DNA of 64,000 bases from positions 49,342-113,341 of the forward strand of contig NZ_AXAS01000034.1 in NCBI RefSeq assembly GCF_000472925.1, in the 5' to 3' direction. Numbering within the stretch: position 1 is the first letter of the stretch; each line of letters starts with the position of its first letter. The notes beneath the pieces are model-generated. The model was not told the DNA's origin. It searched no databases and worked only from the letters and a program-made list of their open reading frames with translations. The position numbers and the translations under genes are program-made. Positions 1-9,949 of the stretch are shown here, piece by piece. The DNA is from Bradyrhizobium sp. Ec3.3 (lineage in GTDB: Bacteria; Pseudomonadota; Alphaproteobacteria; Rhizobiales; Xanthobacteraceae).

Positions 1-155
1 CTTAAGCTACCGCAGCGATTAGCTCGACCTGCGCGCACATCCTGCTCGCGGTCGGGACAATGACCTCCTAGACGACAACGACGCTGGCAAGGTGGAACGC
101 TGATGTGAGCGAGGGCGTCCGCACCGCTGACTCAGCAGCTGACTGGACCGCCTAA

Positions 156-413
156 ATTAGGCGGCGGACGACCTCGCGAATTAATCATGCCAAGACCCCG
201 CGTCGGCCGGATGCCGGCAAGATCACCGCAGGAAAGCTCGAAGTGACCTTGAATAACGATGACCCCTATCTTTGCAATCACGCCGCCCAGATTTTGGCGG
301 ACTTCATGACGGCGCTCGTGGACAAGGCGCTGCTGCGCGCCGCCCGGGGCCGCCAGCATCAGCTTGGTCGGCGCCACGTCGTCGTGGCGCCTCAGCCGGC
401 GAATCCGGCATAG
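156..413 (+). pseudogene. Unidentified coding-like fragment
   Basis: A plus-strand frame is open from about 156 to a TAG at 411 and has no ATG. From about 222 it reads ITAGKLEVTLNNDDPYLCNH and continues into a helix-like stretch (AAQILADFMTALVDKAL), which looks like real protein rather than noise. I do not recognise the family. The missing start and the proline/arginine-rich tail suggest the 3' remnant of a gene. An overlapping minus-strand frame of 139 codons has no recognisable content. Confidence 0.25.
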
Positions 414-481
414 CGTATAGCCTACATCCTGGCGTGCTTCGCCGGCGACCGCGTCGAGCGACGCCGCGACCTTGGTGGAAT

Positions 482-1177
482 TTACCTCAGCCCCCGCGCA
501 CGCTTTGACGATCGTGACTTCATAGTCGCCGAGGCGCCGAGCAGACCGCATTGCTCCAGCGAAGTCCTTGGCGCTGAGGCTTCCCCAGATACTTTCGGCA
601 TCCTTCTCCGTCGTTCTCCGCTATCCTCTACCCCAAGTGCCTCGGGTATCGGGCCATCCGCCTCGCCCTCCGGTGTAACAGCGATAGCCGCAAGGATTCG
701 CGGAACCATGCAGTAGTAACCGGCAGTCATGGCTAGTTCGATGCAGGCTTCGGGATCAAAGTGTCGGGCGAGCTCGGCATGGGTCGCATCATTCACCCTA
801 CCGGCCACCATGGCCTCAGTGAAAGCAAGAGCCGCTCGCTCCCCTGAATCGAAGGCATCCGACCATCGCCACATCGTCAGCTCTGCCACCTGCTGCTCAG
901 GTACGCCTGCCTCTCGCGCCATCCGCCGATGCTGATGCCATTCGTAAAATGACTCGCTGAGCTGAGCGGTGCGCAGGATCATCAGCTCGCGCAAGGACCG
1001 TGGCGTCTTGCATTCACGGCGGACGGCGTAGGCGAAATCCACCCAGATCTTCAGCATGGGAGGTGCGTTCGCAAGGACTCGGTAGAGATTGAGCGGTCGG
1101 CCGCCGAGCTCTCGAATTTGCCGGGCTACCTCTGCTGGGACTTGGGCATAGGGATAACGTTGTATTTTCATGTCCAA
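482..1177 (-). CDS. Carboxymuconolactone decarboxylase / AhpD-like family protein
   Basis: This 231-residue protein carries a CMD-type helical domain over about residues 35-165. Residues 60-90 contain the family pattern of a basic RELMILRTAQL helix followed by E79-W80-H81. The CxxC pair of true AhpD peroxidases is absent, so it belongs with the gamma-carboxymuconolactone-decarboxylase-like branch, whose members have varied or unknown substrates. The last 50 residues or so are low in recognisable structure and may come from a displaced stop. It lies 42 bp downstream of the acyl-CoA ligase fusion on the same strand and is probably co-transcribed with it. The family call is firm; the reaction is unknown. 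Confidence 0.75.
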   Translation of the reverse strand: MDMKIQRYPYAQVPAEVARQIRELGGRPLNLYRVLANAPPMLKIWVDFAYAVRRECKTPRSLRELMILRTAQLSESFYEWHQHRRMAREAGVPEQQVAELTMWRWSDAFDSGERAALAFTEAMVAGRVNDATHAELARHFDPEACIELAMTAGYYCMVPRILAAIAVTPEGEADGPIPEALGVEDSGERRRRMPKVSGEASAPRTSLEQCGLLGASATMKSRSSKRARGLR

Positions 1178-1219
1178 TCCTCATCCGCGCCAGACGCGCC
1201 GCCGTATTTGGCGTTTGTA

Positions 1220-4114
1220 CTACACCGGAAGCAAGACTATTTCAGAATAGAGCTTGTCGAGCTCACTCGCAGTAAATAGCGGCGAGTGATAGAGGTAGGT
1301 CGTCACGAATGACCGTCCTCGGGGTTGTTCTGGAAGGAGCCCCTCGTCACAGACCAGACGAAGCGTCCGTTGGCGCCGCAAGATTGCCAGCTTGATGCGT
1401 TCGAGATGTCGTGCGAGCAGAGTCTGGTTGCTGCAATAGAGAATATCCGAGTACGCCATTTTAATTCTACCTCCTGGGCGACGTTTGACGACCAGAAAAG
1501 CGTGCTCCGGTCCGACGGTCGCGGACAATAGCAGGCAGTTGCAGCGCGCATGATCGTCGAAGATCAAACGCTGTTCATCGTCGAGCGATCGACGCACCCT
1601 TTCCGGGTCGAAACTGATCAACACACCCCGCTCGCGCAACGTGTCGACATGGAGCAGCGGCGGCAATTCAATCCTGCGCGTATTCCATCTAGCGAAGCCC
1701 ATCGCTTCGAGCATTTGGGCTACGGCTGGCGCCGGTGTCAAAGCCGTGAAAGTCACGTTCTCCTTGCGGATCGCGGCGTCGAGAAGCTCGACCGCCCGTC
1801 CCCGATATTGGGGGAGCACATACCAGGACGTAAGATTGCAGACAACGCCAGCCTTTCCCCTTATCTTTCGGGATGCATATATCGCACCCAGGAATCCAAC
1901 AATCTCATTTCCGACTGTGAGCAGGTGTCCAAGATCCGGCTTGTCATCGAGCCACGGGTAGTCAAAAAGGCGCCGCCAGGCGGGAAGCGACACGCGGGTG
2001 AGCCCTTGATGGAGAAATCGGCAAAGCGGTTCGATGTCAGCGGGCGTCACTGGACGGATATCCGGGTGCGATCGGCTGCGCGTTGCCTTCGGTTCTCCGT
2101 CGCCAACAGTTCCGCGTATCAGGGAAGCAATACCCGCAATAGTCGGGGATTCAATCAGGGCGCCGAGCGGTAGATCGCATTTTGTGCGCTCCATGAGCTC
2201 AAGAAAGAGGTTCAGCACTGTTATCGAGTCTGCGCCAGATTCCAGCAAATTTTGTGACCACTCGGGAGAAATACCCAACACCGACTCGCAAATGCGCTGG
2301 AGCGCTCGTTCAAGTGCGCCAGGGGCGTCCAGATTTCTTAACGTGCTGTCCTCCGGCTGGGGAGCAATCTCCCTGGCACGCTCGCGCAGCTCGAATTTTT
2401 GGATCTTGCCGGTCGAGGTTTTCGGCAAAGGCCCGAACACGATGCAACGTGGCACCTTGAACTGCGCCAGATTGGCGCGACACCAAGCGATGATGTCCAC
2501 GGCCGGAACCGGGTTGACATCCGGCTTGAGCGCAACAAAGGCGCAGGGAATCTCGCCCCAGAGCGGGTCGGGCTTGGCGACGACCGCCGCTTCCATGATC
2601 TGCGGATGGCGGTAGAGGACCTCCTCGATCTCGAGCGAGGAGACGTTGTCGCCGCCCACGATGATGATGTCTTTAGAGCGATCCTTGATCTCGATGTAAC
2701 CGTCGGGATGGCGGACGGCTAGGTCGCCGGTATGGAACCAGCCGCCCTTAAAGGCCGCTTCAGTGGCGGCCGGGTTTTTCAAATACCCCTTCATCAAGGT
2801 GCTGCTGCGTAGGACAAGCTCACCCAACGCGCGACCGTCCGCTGGGACGTCGGTCATCGTCTCCGGGTCGACAACACGTTGAGTGTCGAACGTCAGATAG
2901 GGCACACCCTGACGCGCCATCCGGGCCGCGCGCTGCGCTATCGGCAGGTCGGCCCAGGCTTCTTGCCAGGCACAGACCGTGGTCGGGCCATAGCTTTCGG
3001 TCAAACCGTAGAGGTGGGTGACGCGAAAGCCCATTTGCTCCATCGCCTCGATCACCGCGGACGGCGGGGCCGCCCCCCCGGTCGCGACTTCAACGACGTG
3101 GTCGAAGCGGCGCTTCAGCGCTTCCGACGCATTCACCAGCAGGTTCAGGACGATTGGCGCCCCGCAGAGATGGGTAACATGGTGCTCGGCGATCGCCGCA
3201 AAGATCGGCGCCGGATTGGCGCGGCGCAAGCAGACATGGGTGCCGGCGACTGCGGTCACGGCCCAGGTATAGGTCCAGCCGTTGCAATGGAACATCGGCA
3301 AGGTCCACAGATAGACCGAATCGCGATCGAGTTTGAAGGTGATCGCGTTGCCGATGGCATTCAAAAATGCGCCGCGGTGATGATAGACGACGCCCTTCGG
3401 GTTGCCGGTGGTGCCTGAGGTGTAATTGAGGGCGATAGGCTCCCATTCGTCCCGCGGCATAGCCCAGTCAGCTGCATCGCCTTCGGCGAGGAAAGCCTCG
3501 TATTCAGTCCCGCCGAGCGACGCGCTACCCGGGACATCGTCGATTTCGACCAGGTGAATCGGACGGCCAAGCTCTTCGAGCGCGGCTTTGACAATAGGTG
3601 CGAATTCGCGGTCAGCGATCAATAGCTTTGCTTGGCCATGCGCCAGGATGAAGGCGATAGAGCGAGCGTCGAGATGATAGTTCAACGCATTCAGAACCGC
3701 CCCTGCCATTGGCACGCCGTAATGCGCCTCGAGCAGTGCCGGTATGTTTGGCGCCATAACGGCGACAGTATCTCCTGTGTGGATGCCGCGGCCGCGCAAC
3801 GCCTTGGCGAGCCGCCGACAGCGGTCGTAGAACTCGCAATAAGTGAACCGGGTGGCGCCATGAACGACCGCAAGCTTGTCGGGATAGACCGTGGCAGCGC
3901 GAGGCAGGAAAGTAAGTGGTGTCAGCGCGGTAAAGTTCGCCGCGTTGCGAGCGAGGTGCGGCGCATTGTAGGAACTCGGCCCTTCGCCCTTGTCTGTACG
4001 CACCGAGGACGCCCGTTGCGCGTCACCACGCGCGTTAGGGGACACGACAGCGCCAAACCACATCAGCGACTTCGCCAGCACCATTCGTAAGGCCCCGCGT
4101 CTGCCGCGAACCAA
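1220..4114 (-). CDS. Acyl-CoA ligase / acyl carrier / GNAT acyltransferase fusion
   Basis: This 964-residue protein has three modules. Residues ~48-590 are an AMP-forming acyl-CoA synthetase with YTSGTTGNPKG (231-241), LYGLTES (368-374), HTGD (461-464) and the KTSTGK catalytic lysine near 570. Residues ~600-670 form a carrier domain with the phosphopantetheine site GADS (Ser630). Residues ~685-964 form a GNAT-like region containing CNLTSWYV (759-766). The architecture implies that an acid is adenylated, loaded on the built-in carrier and transferred to an acceptor amine or alcohol by the C-terminal domain (inference). The first ~48 residues precede the homologous core, so the true start may lie downstream. 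The upstream neighbour encodes a free-standing paralogue of the C-terminal domain. Confidence 0.85.
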   Translation of the reverse strand: MVRGRRGALRMVLAKSLMWFGAVVSPNARGDAQRASSVRTDKGEGPSSYNAPHLARNAANFTALTPLTFLPRAATVYPDKLAVVHGATRFTYCEFYDRCRRLAKALRGRGIHTGDTVAVMAPNIPALLEAHYGVPMAGAVLNALNYHLDARSIAFILAHGQAKLLIADREFAPIVKAALEELGRPIHLVEIDDVPGSASLGGTEYEAFLAEGDAADWAMPRDEWEPIALNYTSGTTGNPKGVVYHHRGAFLNAIGNAITFKLDRDSVYLWTLPMFHCNGWTYTWAVTAVAGTHVCLRRANPAPIFAAIAEHHVTHLCGAPIVLNLLVNASEALKRRFDHVVEVATGGAAPPSAVIEAMEQMGFRVTHLYGLTESYGPTTVCAWQEAWADLPIAQRAARMARQGVPYLTFDTQRVVDPETMTDVPADGRALGELVLRSSTLMKGYLKNPAATEAAFKGGWFHTGDLAVRHPDGYIEIKDRSKDIIIVGGDNVSSLEIEEVLYRHPQIMEAAVVAKPDPLWGEIPCAFVALKPDVNPVPAVDIIAWCRANLAQFKVPRCIVFGPLPKTSTGKIQKFELRERAREIAPQPEDSTLRNLDAPGALERALQRICESVLGISPEWSQNLLESGADSITVLNLFLELMERTKCDLPLGALIESPTIAGIASLIRGTVGDGEPKATRSRSHPDIRPVTPADIEPLCRFLHQGLTRVSLPAWRRLFDYPWLDDKPDLGHLLTVGNEIVGFLGAIYASRKIRGKAGVVCNLTSWYVLPQYRGRAVELLDAAIRKENVTFTALTPAPAVAQMLEAMGFARWNTRRIELPPLLHVDTLRERGVLISFDPERVRRSLDDEQRLIFDDHARCNCLLLSATVGPEHAFLVVKRRPGGRIKMAYSDILYCSNQTLLARHLERIKLAILRRQRTLRLVCDEGLLPEQPRGRSFVTTYLYHSPLFTASELDKLYSEIVLLPV

Positions 4115-4420
4115 CGCAGTGCGCTTCTATACAACCGGCGCTGAATTGGGTCGAGCAACGCAACAAACTATTTATAACCTGGATTACCACTTTCGCGGTA
4201 GGCCGCGGTGGGTCGGGTCTTCCGGATTAGTGTCGCCGAGCCGCGGATCGTCTGGTCCAAGAACCACTATGGTTATAGTTCGTGCACCGCCACACCTTGG
4301 TTGCCATTTGCTAAGGTGGCGACTGGCGAGAAGAATGACGTTCTCGCGTCCGTAGGCGCCGCCGAGCGTTCGCCAACCTGGGGTGGCTGTGGGCCGGGTC
4401 CGGGGCGGACACTGCATGGG

Positions 4421-5280
4421 TTACGGTCCGTAGATGGCGAGCTCGGTGTCCGACAGGTCGGCAAGCCGCGGACGCTGTGGACCTTTGAAGTATTTGCGGC
4501 CGCGCGACTGGCTGTAGAAGCCGACCATATCCTTGATGCAGGCGTTGGCGTCGAGAGCAACCGAGATCCGGCCGTGCCGGAGCAGGAACCGTCCGATGGA
4601 GCCGGGCAGGTGACGTAGTCGGCCACATCGGCGCAATAGATCAGCTGCATTGCCGGGACTTTGATGCGGCGCACTCGTAGCGGCTGCAGGATGAAGGGAG
4701 AGCAGGCGCCGTCCGCCGCGCTGCACACCAGGCTGAGGCAGCCGTAGGCCGCGTGACGCGCAAGCAGCGCGACGTTAGCTTCGGACAACCCATCGATCGT
4801 CCGGGCGTCGTGGTGGACGACTTCGACGCGCATGCCTTTCGCGGCGCGCGAGAGTGCCGGAAAAGAGAAGAACAAGCCGCTGCAATATGCACGGAATCCT
4901 TGGGCTTCGATGGTCCGCCAAGTCCAGTGTGCCGGACTGATGTTGACGTAGGTGACGTGCTTGTGGCGCTGTGCGACAGTGCTCAGCATCGTCGCGTAAT
5001 TGCGAAAGCCCGGCTCCACATACCAGCTCGAAAGATTACAGCGGATCGATATCCCGCCATCGTGGTCGCGTGCGGTATAGATCACAAGCAGAACGCCAAC
5101 AGGCTTCTCCGCATTGTCAAGCATATAGCCCAGGCGGGGGAAACCCTCGGGCACATCGCGCGCGAACTGACGGCGAAGGCCGCCTATCCAGTACTCGCGC
5201 GAGCGTTCAGCAAAGCCACGTGCCAGAAGATCGGCGACTGCATCGACATCGCTTGTTGTTATTTCGCGGCATCGGATCAT
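4421..5280 (-). pseudogene. GNAT-like acyltransferase, frameshifted near its 3' end
   Basis: The frame starts at ATG 5280 (MIRCREITTSDVDAV) and encodes a GNAT-type domain with CNLSSWYV, matching CNLTSWYV in the C-terminal domain of the neighbouring ligase fusion. Near 4607-4612, within the YVTC/GSIGRF stretch, one base appears to be missing. The upstream frame then runs into proline/serine-rich nonsense to 4273, while the next frame gives a natural continuation (GSIGRFLLRHGRISVALDAN) ending RLADLSDTELAIYGP at the TAA 4421-4423. The restored protein would be about 286 residues and aligns with the fusion's C-terminus over its whole length. This is either a real inactivating indel or a sequencing error. 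It is the first gene of the putative three-gene operon. Confidence 0.7.
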
Positions 5281-6309
5281 AGTCCGAGTCCGTCGTCGGA
5301 ACCATTGCCGACGAATCGGCAACTCCTTTGTCCAGCATCATCTTTGCAAATTGTGCGGTCGGACATGACAAGCATTTGCTGATGCATCACCAAACATTCT
5401 GTGTGTTTACGAAATCTCGAGTGCTTCAGGTTCTCTGCGAAAGCGTGGTTTGCATGCGGCTCCGCAATCGACATATCGCCAACTAAAACGTTGAACAGCT
5501 GCGGAAGGTTCATCAATATTCGTCCGAAGTAACCAATACCGGTACTCTGGAACTTGTTTTGCGGCCGGTTTGAAACGACCGCCATCCTCGATCACCATCA
5601 TCGATGGGAATTTTCAAGACGCAAATGAACTGTCGTCGTAGCCGTGACGGGTCCGGCGAAATAGGACCGGTCCCCGCGTAGGGAGCTTTATCACCACCGA
5701 AACGAGAAATGAACAGAGGACTCGCAGGTGGTTCGTCCTGCGCGGCCCCTTCGCATTCGCACGCAAACTCTTGACTTGCAGGTTTGAAGCCTGTCCCGCC
5801 GCGACTCCTCGGCCCGAATTTTCCGACCGGCCGGACCGGCTGCTCAATCGCTCATGAGCCCCAACGCGGTCCTAACTGGTGAAGAAGCTTGGGCAGTTCA
5901 TGGATTCGGTAAGCACAGAGCACCGGAGGCGGACGCACGACTTACCGCGTCGATTTGTCGAACCGGCAACGGCGTGCGGTGGGCCGGTTCACCGAAGATC
6001 TTGGCCAGGACAGCTAACTCGTGCGGGCAATGCTCAGTAGCGTGGCACCGGCGCTGCATAGGCAGTGCCGAAGCCGCTGAAGTGATAGTTCAGCCGAACC
6101 AGACCGATATCAACACCGAGGCCGCCAACCCTGGGATTTCCTCCGTGGCAACTTGGCAGCTTTCCGGAGGCATGAGTCGACGCGCTTCGCATCTTTGGTT
6201 CCTTACGCCGGAGCCGACATCTTCCGCGCGGCGTGGCCTTCTTCGGCGCTTTCGGCGCAAAGCGGACATCAACCATCCGACAACCGCCGCTAAATCCGTC
6301 GCAATTGAC
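5281..6309. other. Gene-poor stretch
   Basis: About 1 kb between the acyltransferase and the IS1182-type element. No frame looks like a conserved protein apart from a possible outer-membrane-protein tail at 6034-6150 (listed separately). The short frames on both strands are arginine/serine-rich and have no ribosome-binding site. The promoter for the minus-strand operon starting at 5280 presumably lies here, but I see no convincing -35/-10 pair. Confidence 0.5.
6034..6150 (-). pseudogene. Possible C-terminal remnant of an outer-membrane beta-barrel
   Basis: The minus-strand frame ends with VDIGLVRLNYHFSGFG and then PVPRY at the stop. This resembles the last beta-strand and short tail of rhizobial Omp31/porin-like proteins, where an LVR(x)GLNYHF strand is followed by a P-V-x-x-Y ending. 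Upstream of about 6150 the frame no longer resembles a barrel. With so few residues the match could be fortuitous. Confidence 0.3.
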
Positions 6310-7980
6310 CCTGGCTGCGTGAAAACGACGAGTCAGATAGAGATCGTCTCGGGGTTTTCGGAGACGATCGATGCGACGGTTCATTGAAGGCGCGGATCGC
6401 GATCAATCGACGTTGTTACCGGAATGTCTCGATGATTGGGTCGGTGAGAGCAATCCTGTTCGCGTTGTCGATGCGTTTGTCGAAGAACTTGATCTCGACG
6501 GGTTGGGTTTTGAGGACATCGAACCGTCGGCGACCGGGCGACCCGGCTATCATCCAGCGGTGCTGCTCAAGCTGTACATCTACGGCTATCTAAACCGCAT
6601 CCAGTCGAGCCGCCGGCTGGAGCGGGAGGCAAGACGCAATCTCGAGGTGATCTGGCTGTTACAACGGCTTTCGCCCGACGACAAGACGATCGCCGACTTT
6701 CGTCGCGACAACGGCCTCGGCATCAAGAAGGTGTGCGCGAAGTTCGTTGAGCTTTGCCGGCGGATGGGATTGCTGACGAAAGCGAGCGTCGCTATCGACG
6801 GATCGAAGTTCAAGGCGGTCAACACGCGTGACAAGAACTTCACAAAGGGCAAGGTCGAGCGCCGTCGCCAGCAACTGGAGGAGAGCGTGTCGCGCTATCT
6901 CGCACAGCTCGACACGGCGGATCTGCAGGAGCCATCTGAGACTCTCGCCGCGAAGACGACGCATCTGAAGGAAAAGCTCACCAAGCTCAAGAGCGAGATG
7001 CACAAGCTCGAAGCTTACGAAGAGGCGATGCTGGCATCACCAGATCAACAGATCTCGCTGACCGATCCCGACAGTCGGTCCATGGCAACGAGTGGCCGTG
7101 GCTCGGGCGTCGTTGGCTACAATGTGCAGATTGCCGTAGATACCGAGCATCACCTCATCATCGCGCACGAAGTAACTAATAGCGGCTCGGATCGCGCTCA
7201 ACTGGCAAACATGGGCAAACAGGCCAAGGCCGTGCTCGGCGCCGACAAGCTCGAGGCGTGGCCGATCGCGGCTATTACACAGGCGAAGAGATCAAGGCTT
7301 GCGCCGACGCTGATATCCTTGTGACTCTACCGAAGCCAAACACGACAGGCATGGAGGCGAAGGGCAAGTTTGGAAAGCACGACTTCGCATACCTGGCCAA
7401 ACAGGATGTGTATCGCTGCCCGGCTGGGGAGTTGCTGGCATATTGGCTCACAACAGTGGATGGCGAACGCACCATTAGGCGCTACGTCACGAAAGCTTGT
7501 GGGAGTTGCCTACTGAAGGCGCGCTGCACCACGGCCAAAAACCGCGTCATCTCTCGTTGGGAGCATGAGTACGTCATGGAGGATGCCCAGAGGCGGCTCG
7601 ACGCTGATCCTCAGGCGATGCGTCGCCGTCGCGAGACGGTCGAGCATCCGTTCGGCACACTGAAGATGCGCATGGGCGCGACGCACTTCTTGACGAAGCG
7701 CTTGCCGAAGGTCGCCACTGAAATGGCGCTGCACGTGCTCGCCTACAATCTCACGCGCGTGATGAACATCATGGGTGCTGGTACGCTGATCGCGGCGATT
7801 AAGGCATGAGGTAGGAGCGCTGTCGCGCGCGTGCCGCCAACCTCATCATCGATCACAGCGGCTCGGGCAAGCCATTCGGCTGGCTTCCGGCGCCTCGCCG
7901 GAAATTGGGCGCCAATCCGGACCCCACGGGGCTGTTCCAAGCGGCGCCACCCCGCAACGAAACGTTTTCACGCGGCCAAG
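6310..7980 (+). mobile_element. IS1182-family insertion sequence
   Basis: The element is bounded by near-perfect inverted ends: CCTGGCTGCGTGAAAACG at 6310-6327 and, on the other strand, CTTGGCCGCGTGAAAACG at 7980-7963 (16 of 18 match). It contains one transposase gene split by a frameshift. No obvious direct repeat flanks the ends. It sits between the gene-poor stretch and the ERF recombination module. Confidence 0.8.
6371..7809 (+). pseudogene. IS1182-family transposase, frameshifted
   Basis: The first part (from ATG 6371) has the N-terminal domain of IS1182 transposases: DQSTLLPECLDDWV, then VLLKLYIYGYLNRIQSSRRLEREA, VAIDGSKFKAVN with the first acidic catalytic residue, and a coiled-coil-rich insert. 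At about 7257 the frame breaks: LEA|WPIAAI where LEAVADRGYYTG is expected. The second part (7258-7809) carries ADRGYYTGEEI, a cysteine cluster and the RRRRETVEHPFGTLKMRMG block with the final glutamate. A single missing base explains the split. IS1182 transposases are normally one uninterrupted protein, so the copy is probably inactive. Confidence 0.85.
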
Positions 7981-8028
7981 ACCCGAAACCGACGTCAGCC
8001 GTTCCTAATTTAGCATCATCCGGTACGA

Positions 8029-8670
8029 TCACCTTATGTGAGGTCTCATTCGCTCCCAAGGCCTGCGGCGCTCCAGAAATTGCAGCGAAAACAAGATCTG
8101 ACAGGCTTGCCGCCAAAGTGTCGCTTCATACCGGCTCAACCGATCGAGCGGGTAGCTGGGCAGGTTCGACAGGCGCAGGAAAGCGCAGGTGACTCCATCA
8201 GTATCGCCCTCCGACACCGTCATGGAGGCCGATCCCTCAACATCAGCGTTGTTGTGCTCCGGAAACTGCGCCGCAGCCTCAAGCGAGATGGCACTACGGC
8301 ACAGCGCCTCGACTGTTTCCTGAGGTTTTTTCTGTGCTTGCCGGCGTTGCCGAAACTGGAGCAACTGCCGGGCCTGGATCTCGAACAGCCCGCTCTCAAT
8401 GGCGGTCGCTCGACGGAGGCGCCAGAGCAGGCTTGCCAATCGGAGCACGAGCTCGCGCTCGACCGACGATTGCGCATCAAAGTCCGCGGTGATGGTCATC
8501 TCGAACGCGGCGTAATCTTCCGCGTCTTCCAGCGCATCGATCACGGTTTCGGCGGTCAACCCATGGCGGACCGCATTCTGCCGTGACCGCTTCCTGCCGT
8601 CCGCCGTCACCGGACCGGTGCTGAGACGCGCATTGCGACGGTTGGATTCGAGCTGTCGAAAGGAGGTCAT
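8029..8670 (-). CDS. Conserved hypothetical protein with NRRNA...RHGL N-terminal signature
   Basis: This 213-residue protein begins with SNRRNARLSTGPVTADGRKR and then SRQNAVRHGL. The same arginine/asparagine signature opens two other proteins in this window (starts 11854 and 56618). After it comes a long helical region with charged heptads (DFDAQSSVERELVLRLASLLWRLRRA), suggesting an oligomerising or coiled-coil protein. No catalytic motif is visible. It lies 12 bp downstream of the ERF-HNH gene on the same strand and may be co-transcribed with it. The basic N-terminus could bind nucleic acid (inference). I know no function for the family. Confidence 0.7.
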   Translation of the reverse strand: MTSFRQLESNRRNARLSTGPVTADGRKRSRQNAVRHGLTAETVIDALEDAEDYAAFEMTITADFDAQSSVERELVLRLASLLWRLRRATAIESGLFEIQARQLLQFRQRRQAQKKPQETVEALCRSAISLEAAAQFPEHNNADVEGSASMTVSEGDTDGVTCAFLRLSNLPSYPLDRLSRYEATLWRQACQILFSLQFLERRRPWERMRPHIR

Positions 8671-8682
8671 TCGTCTTCGGCC

Positions 8683-9921
8683 CTAAACTGGGTTCGTTTC
8701 GTTATTTTGACCGCCGCGCGTCGCAGCCGCGTTGAATCGGGCGCCGTTCGCACTCCCGTCGAACTCGTCTGGGCCGGCGGTCTCAAGGGCATGCGTTTTC
8801 TCCCAAAGTGCGGCAGCGACATCCAACGGCGCGATGCCGTAGCCTTGCCACCAGGCCCGTTCATTGCCGCGCCGATGAAGTTCGCGGTGGTGGAGCCGGC
8901 AAACCGGAACGGTAAATCGGTCGCTGACCTTGCGGCCCACCGCGCGCTGCTCGGCGAACTTGACGTGATGAGCGTCGGAGGGCGTACGACCGCAGATCAG
9001 GCAGGGCTGTGTGGTGACAAATTTGAGATGGGGGCGATTGCGCTGACGGACTGGCTTGCTGCGCACGACGACCGTGTCGCTGCTGGATTCCGCCCGTATC
9101 GGCTCGCATTCAGTACCGGGCGAGCTCTGATCTCTCGCCGCGGAGACGGTCTGCGGTTGCTCAAGCAGCCTGAGCTTGGCTTCAAAGGCTGACTCGACGG
9201 CCTGCGCGTCCGAGATTGAGAGTGGGTTCTTGAGAGGAAGCGCCCGGTACGCCCAGGCTGTCAGCGAATTGGCATCCCTGAACTGCTCAACTTCACCGGC
9301 CAGTTGGTCACGCAGGCGCGCTGAGTCTTCAGGCGTGAGCTCGACCGCTTTGTGCCGCCGTTCGCGCACGCGGCTCGCGAAGGTCGGCGCAGTCCGGTTG
9401 CCCGCCAGCGCTGGCGACGGCGAGGCGGACCCGGGAGGGGTTGATCGGTCCGCAGGCGGGCCATTTGCGGCTTGCAAGGGACTGGCCGACACCACCAGAT
9501 CGGGTGCGTCCAGATCATCCTCCCCGGCAATGCCGACCAGGGTGAACAGGGCGTAGCGGCGGGCGTAGGTGAGGGCCGCGCCCATGCGATGGGGGGCGGC
9601 GGTCTCGGCGACCGGGCACACCGGCCAGTCGGACGCGATCCATTCCCCCGAGGTGTGAAGGAGAGTGGTGGTCAGCTTGATCAGCCCGGTCTCCGGCTCG
9701 ATCGAAGTCGCCTGGACGGTGGCGATCTCGTGCTTGGTCAGGCATTTCCGGACGATCTCAAGACCGCTCGCCAGCGAGGCATAGCGGAATGTCCGCGGCT
9801 GCTCCCGCGGGAAAGGCGAGGCGATTGTTGCGGTGAGAGCCTTTTCCGGGTTTTCCAGCGCGGCCTGCGCCTTCGCAAGGGCGCCGGCAATTTGACTGAT
9901 GCTTTCGCTCGATCGCTGCAT
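8683..9921 (-). CDS. ERF-family single-strand annealing protein fused to a zinc/HNH-like domain
   Basis: Residues ~10-155 form an ERF-type recombination domain (FRYASLASGLEIVRKCL, then PHRMGAALTYARRYALFTLVGIAGEDDLDAP). ERF proteins anneal complementary single strands for phage recombination. The middle is proline/serine-rich linker. The C-terminus has CLICGRTPSDAHH, VPVCRLHHRELHRRGNERAWW, a DUF968/HNH-like zinc-binding nuclease fold (CxxC, then HH and CxxHH). The usual start would be ATG 9921 (MQRSSES); a TTG lies five codons upstream. The YqaJ-type exonuclease gene ends 28 bp upstream, giving the classic exonuclease-annealase pair. A second copy is at 54349-55527. Confidence 0.88.
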   Translation of the reverse strand: MQRSSESISQIAGALAKAQAALENPEKALTATIASPFPREQPRTFRYASLASGLEIVRKCLTKHEIATVQATSIEPETGLIKLTTTLLHTSGEWIASDWPVCPVAETAAPHRMGAALTYARRYALFTLVGIAGEDDLDAPDLVVSASPLQAANGPPADRSTPPGSASPSPALAGNRTAPTFASRVRERRHKAVELTPEDSARLRDQLAGEVEQFRDANSLTAWAYRALPLKNPLSISDAQAVESAFEAKLRLLEQPQTVSAARDQSSPGTECEPIRAESSSDTVVVRSKPVRQRNRPHLKFVTTQPCLICGRTPSDAHHVKFAEQRAVGRKVSDRFTVPVCRLHHRELHRRGNERAWWQGYGIAPLDVAAALWEKTHALETAGPDEFDGSANGARFNAAATRGGQNNETNPV

Positions 9922-9949
9922 GTCGATGCCTGTCAAAGCAAGAGAGCGC

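Noticed and set aside
1550..2173. A 207-codon plus-strand frame inside the ligase fusion
   Set aside because: It is antisense to the GNAT and carrier domains, whose residues and codon pattern are clearly constrained on the minus strand.
7853..8028. Possible gene between the IS1182 frame and the NRRNA-type gene
   Set aside because: The frames here cover the right inverted repeat and have no conserved content or start signals.
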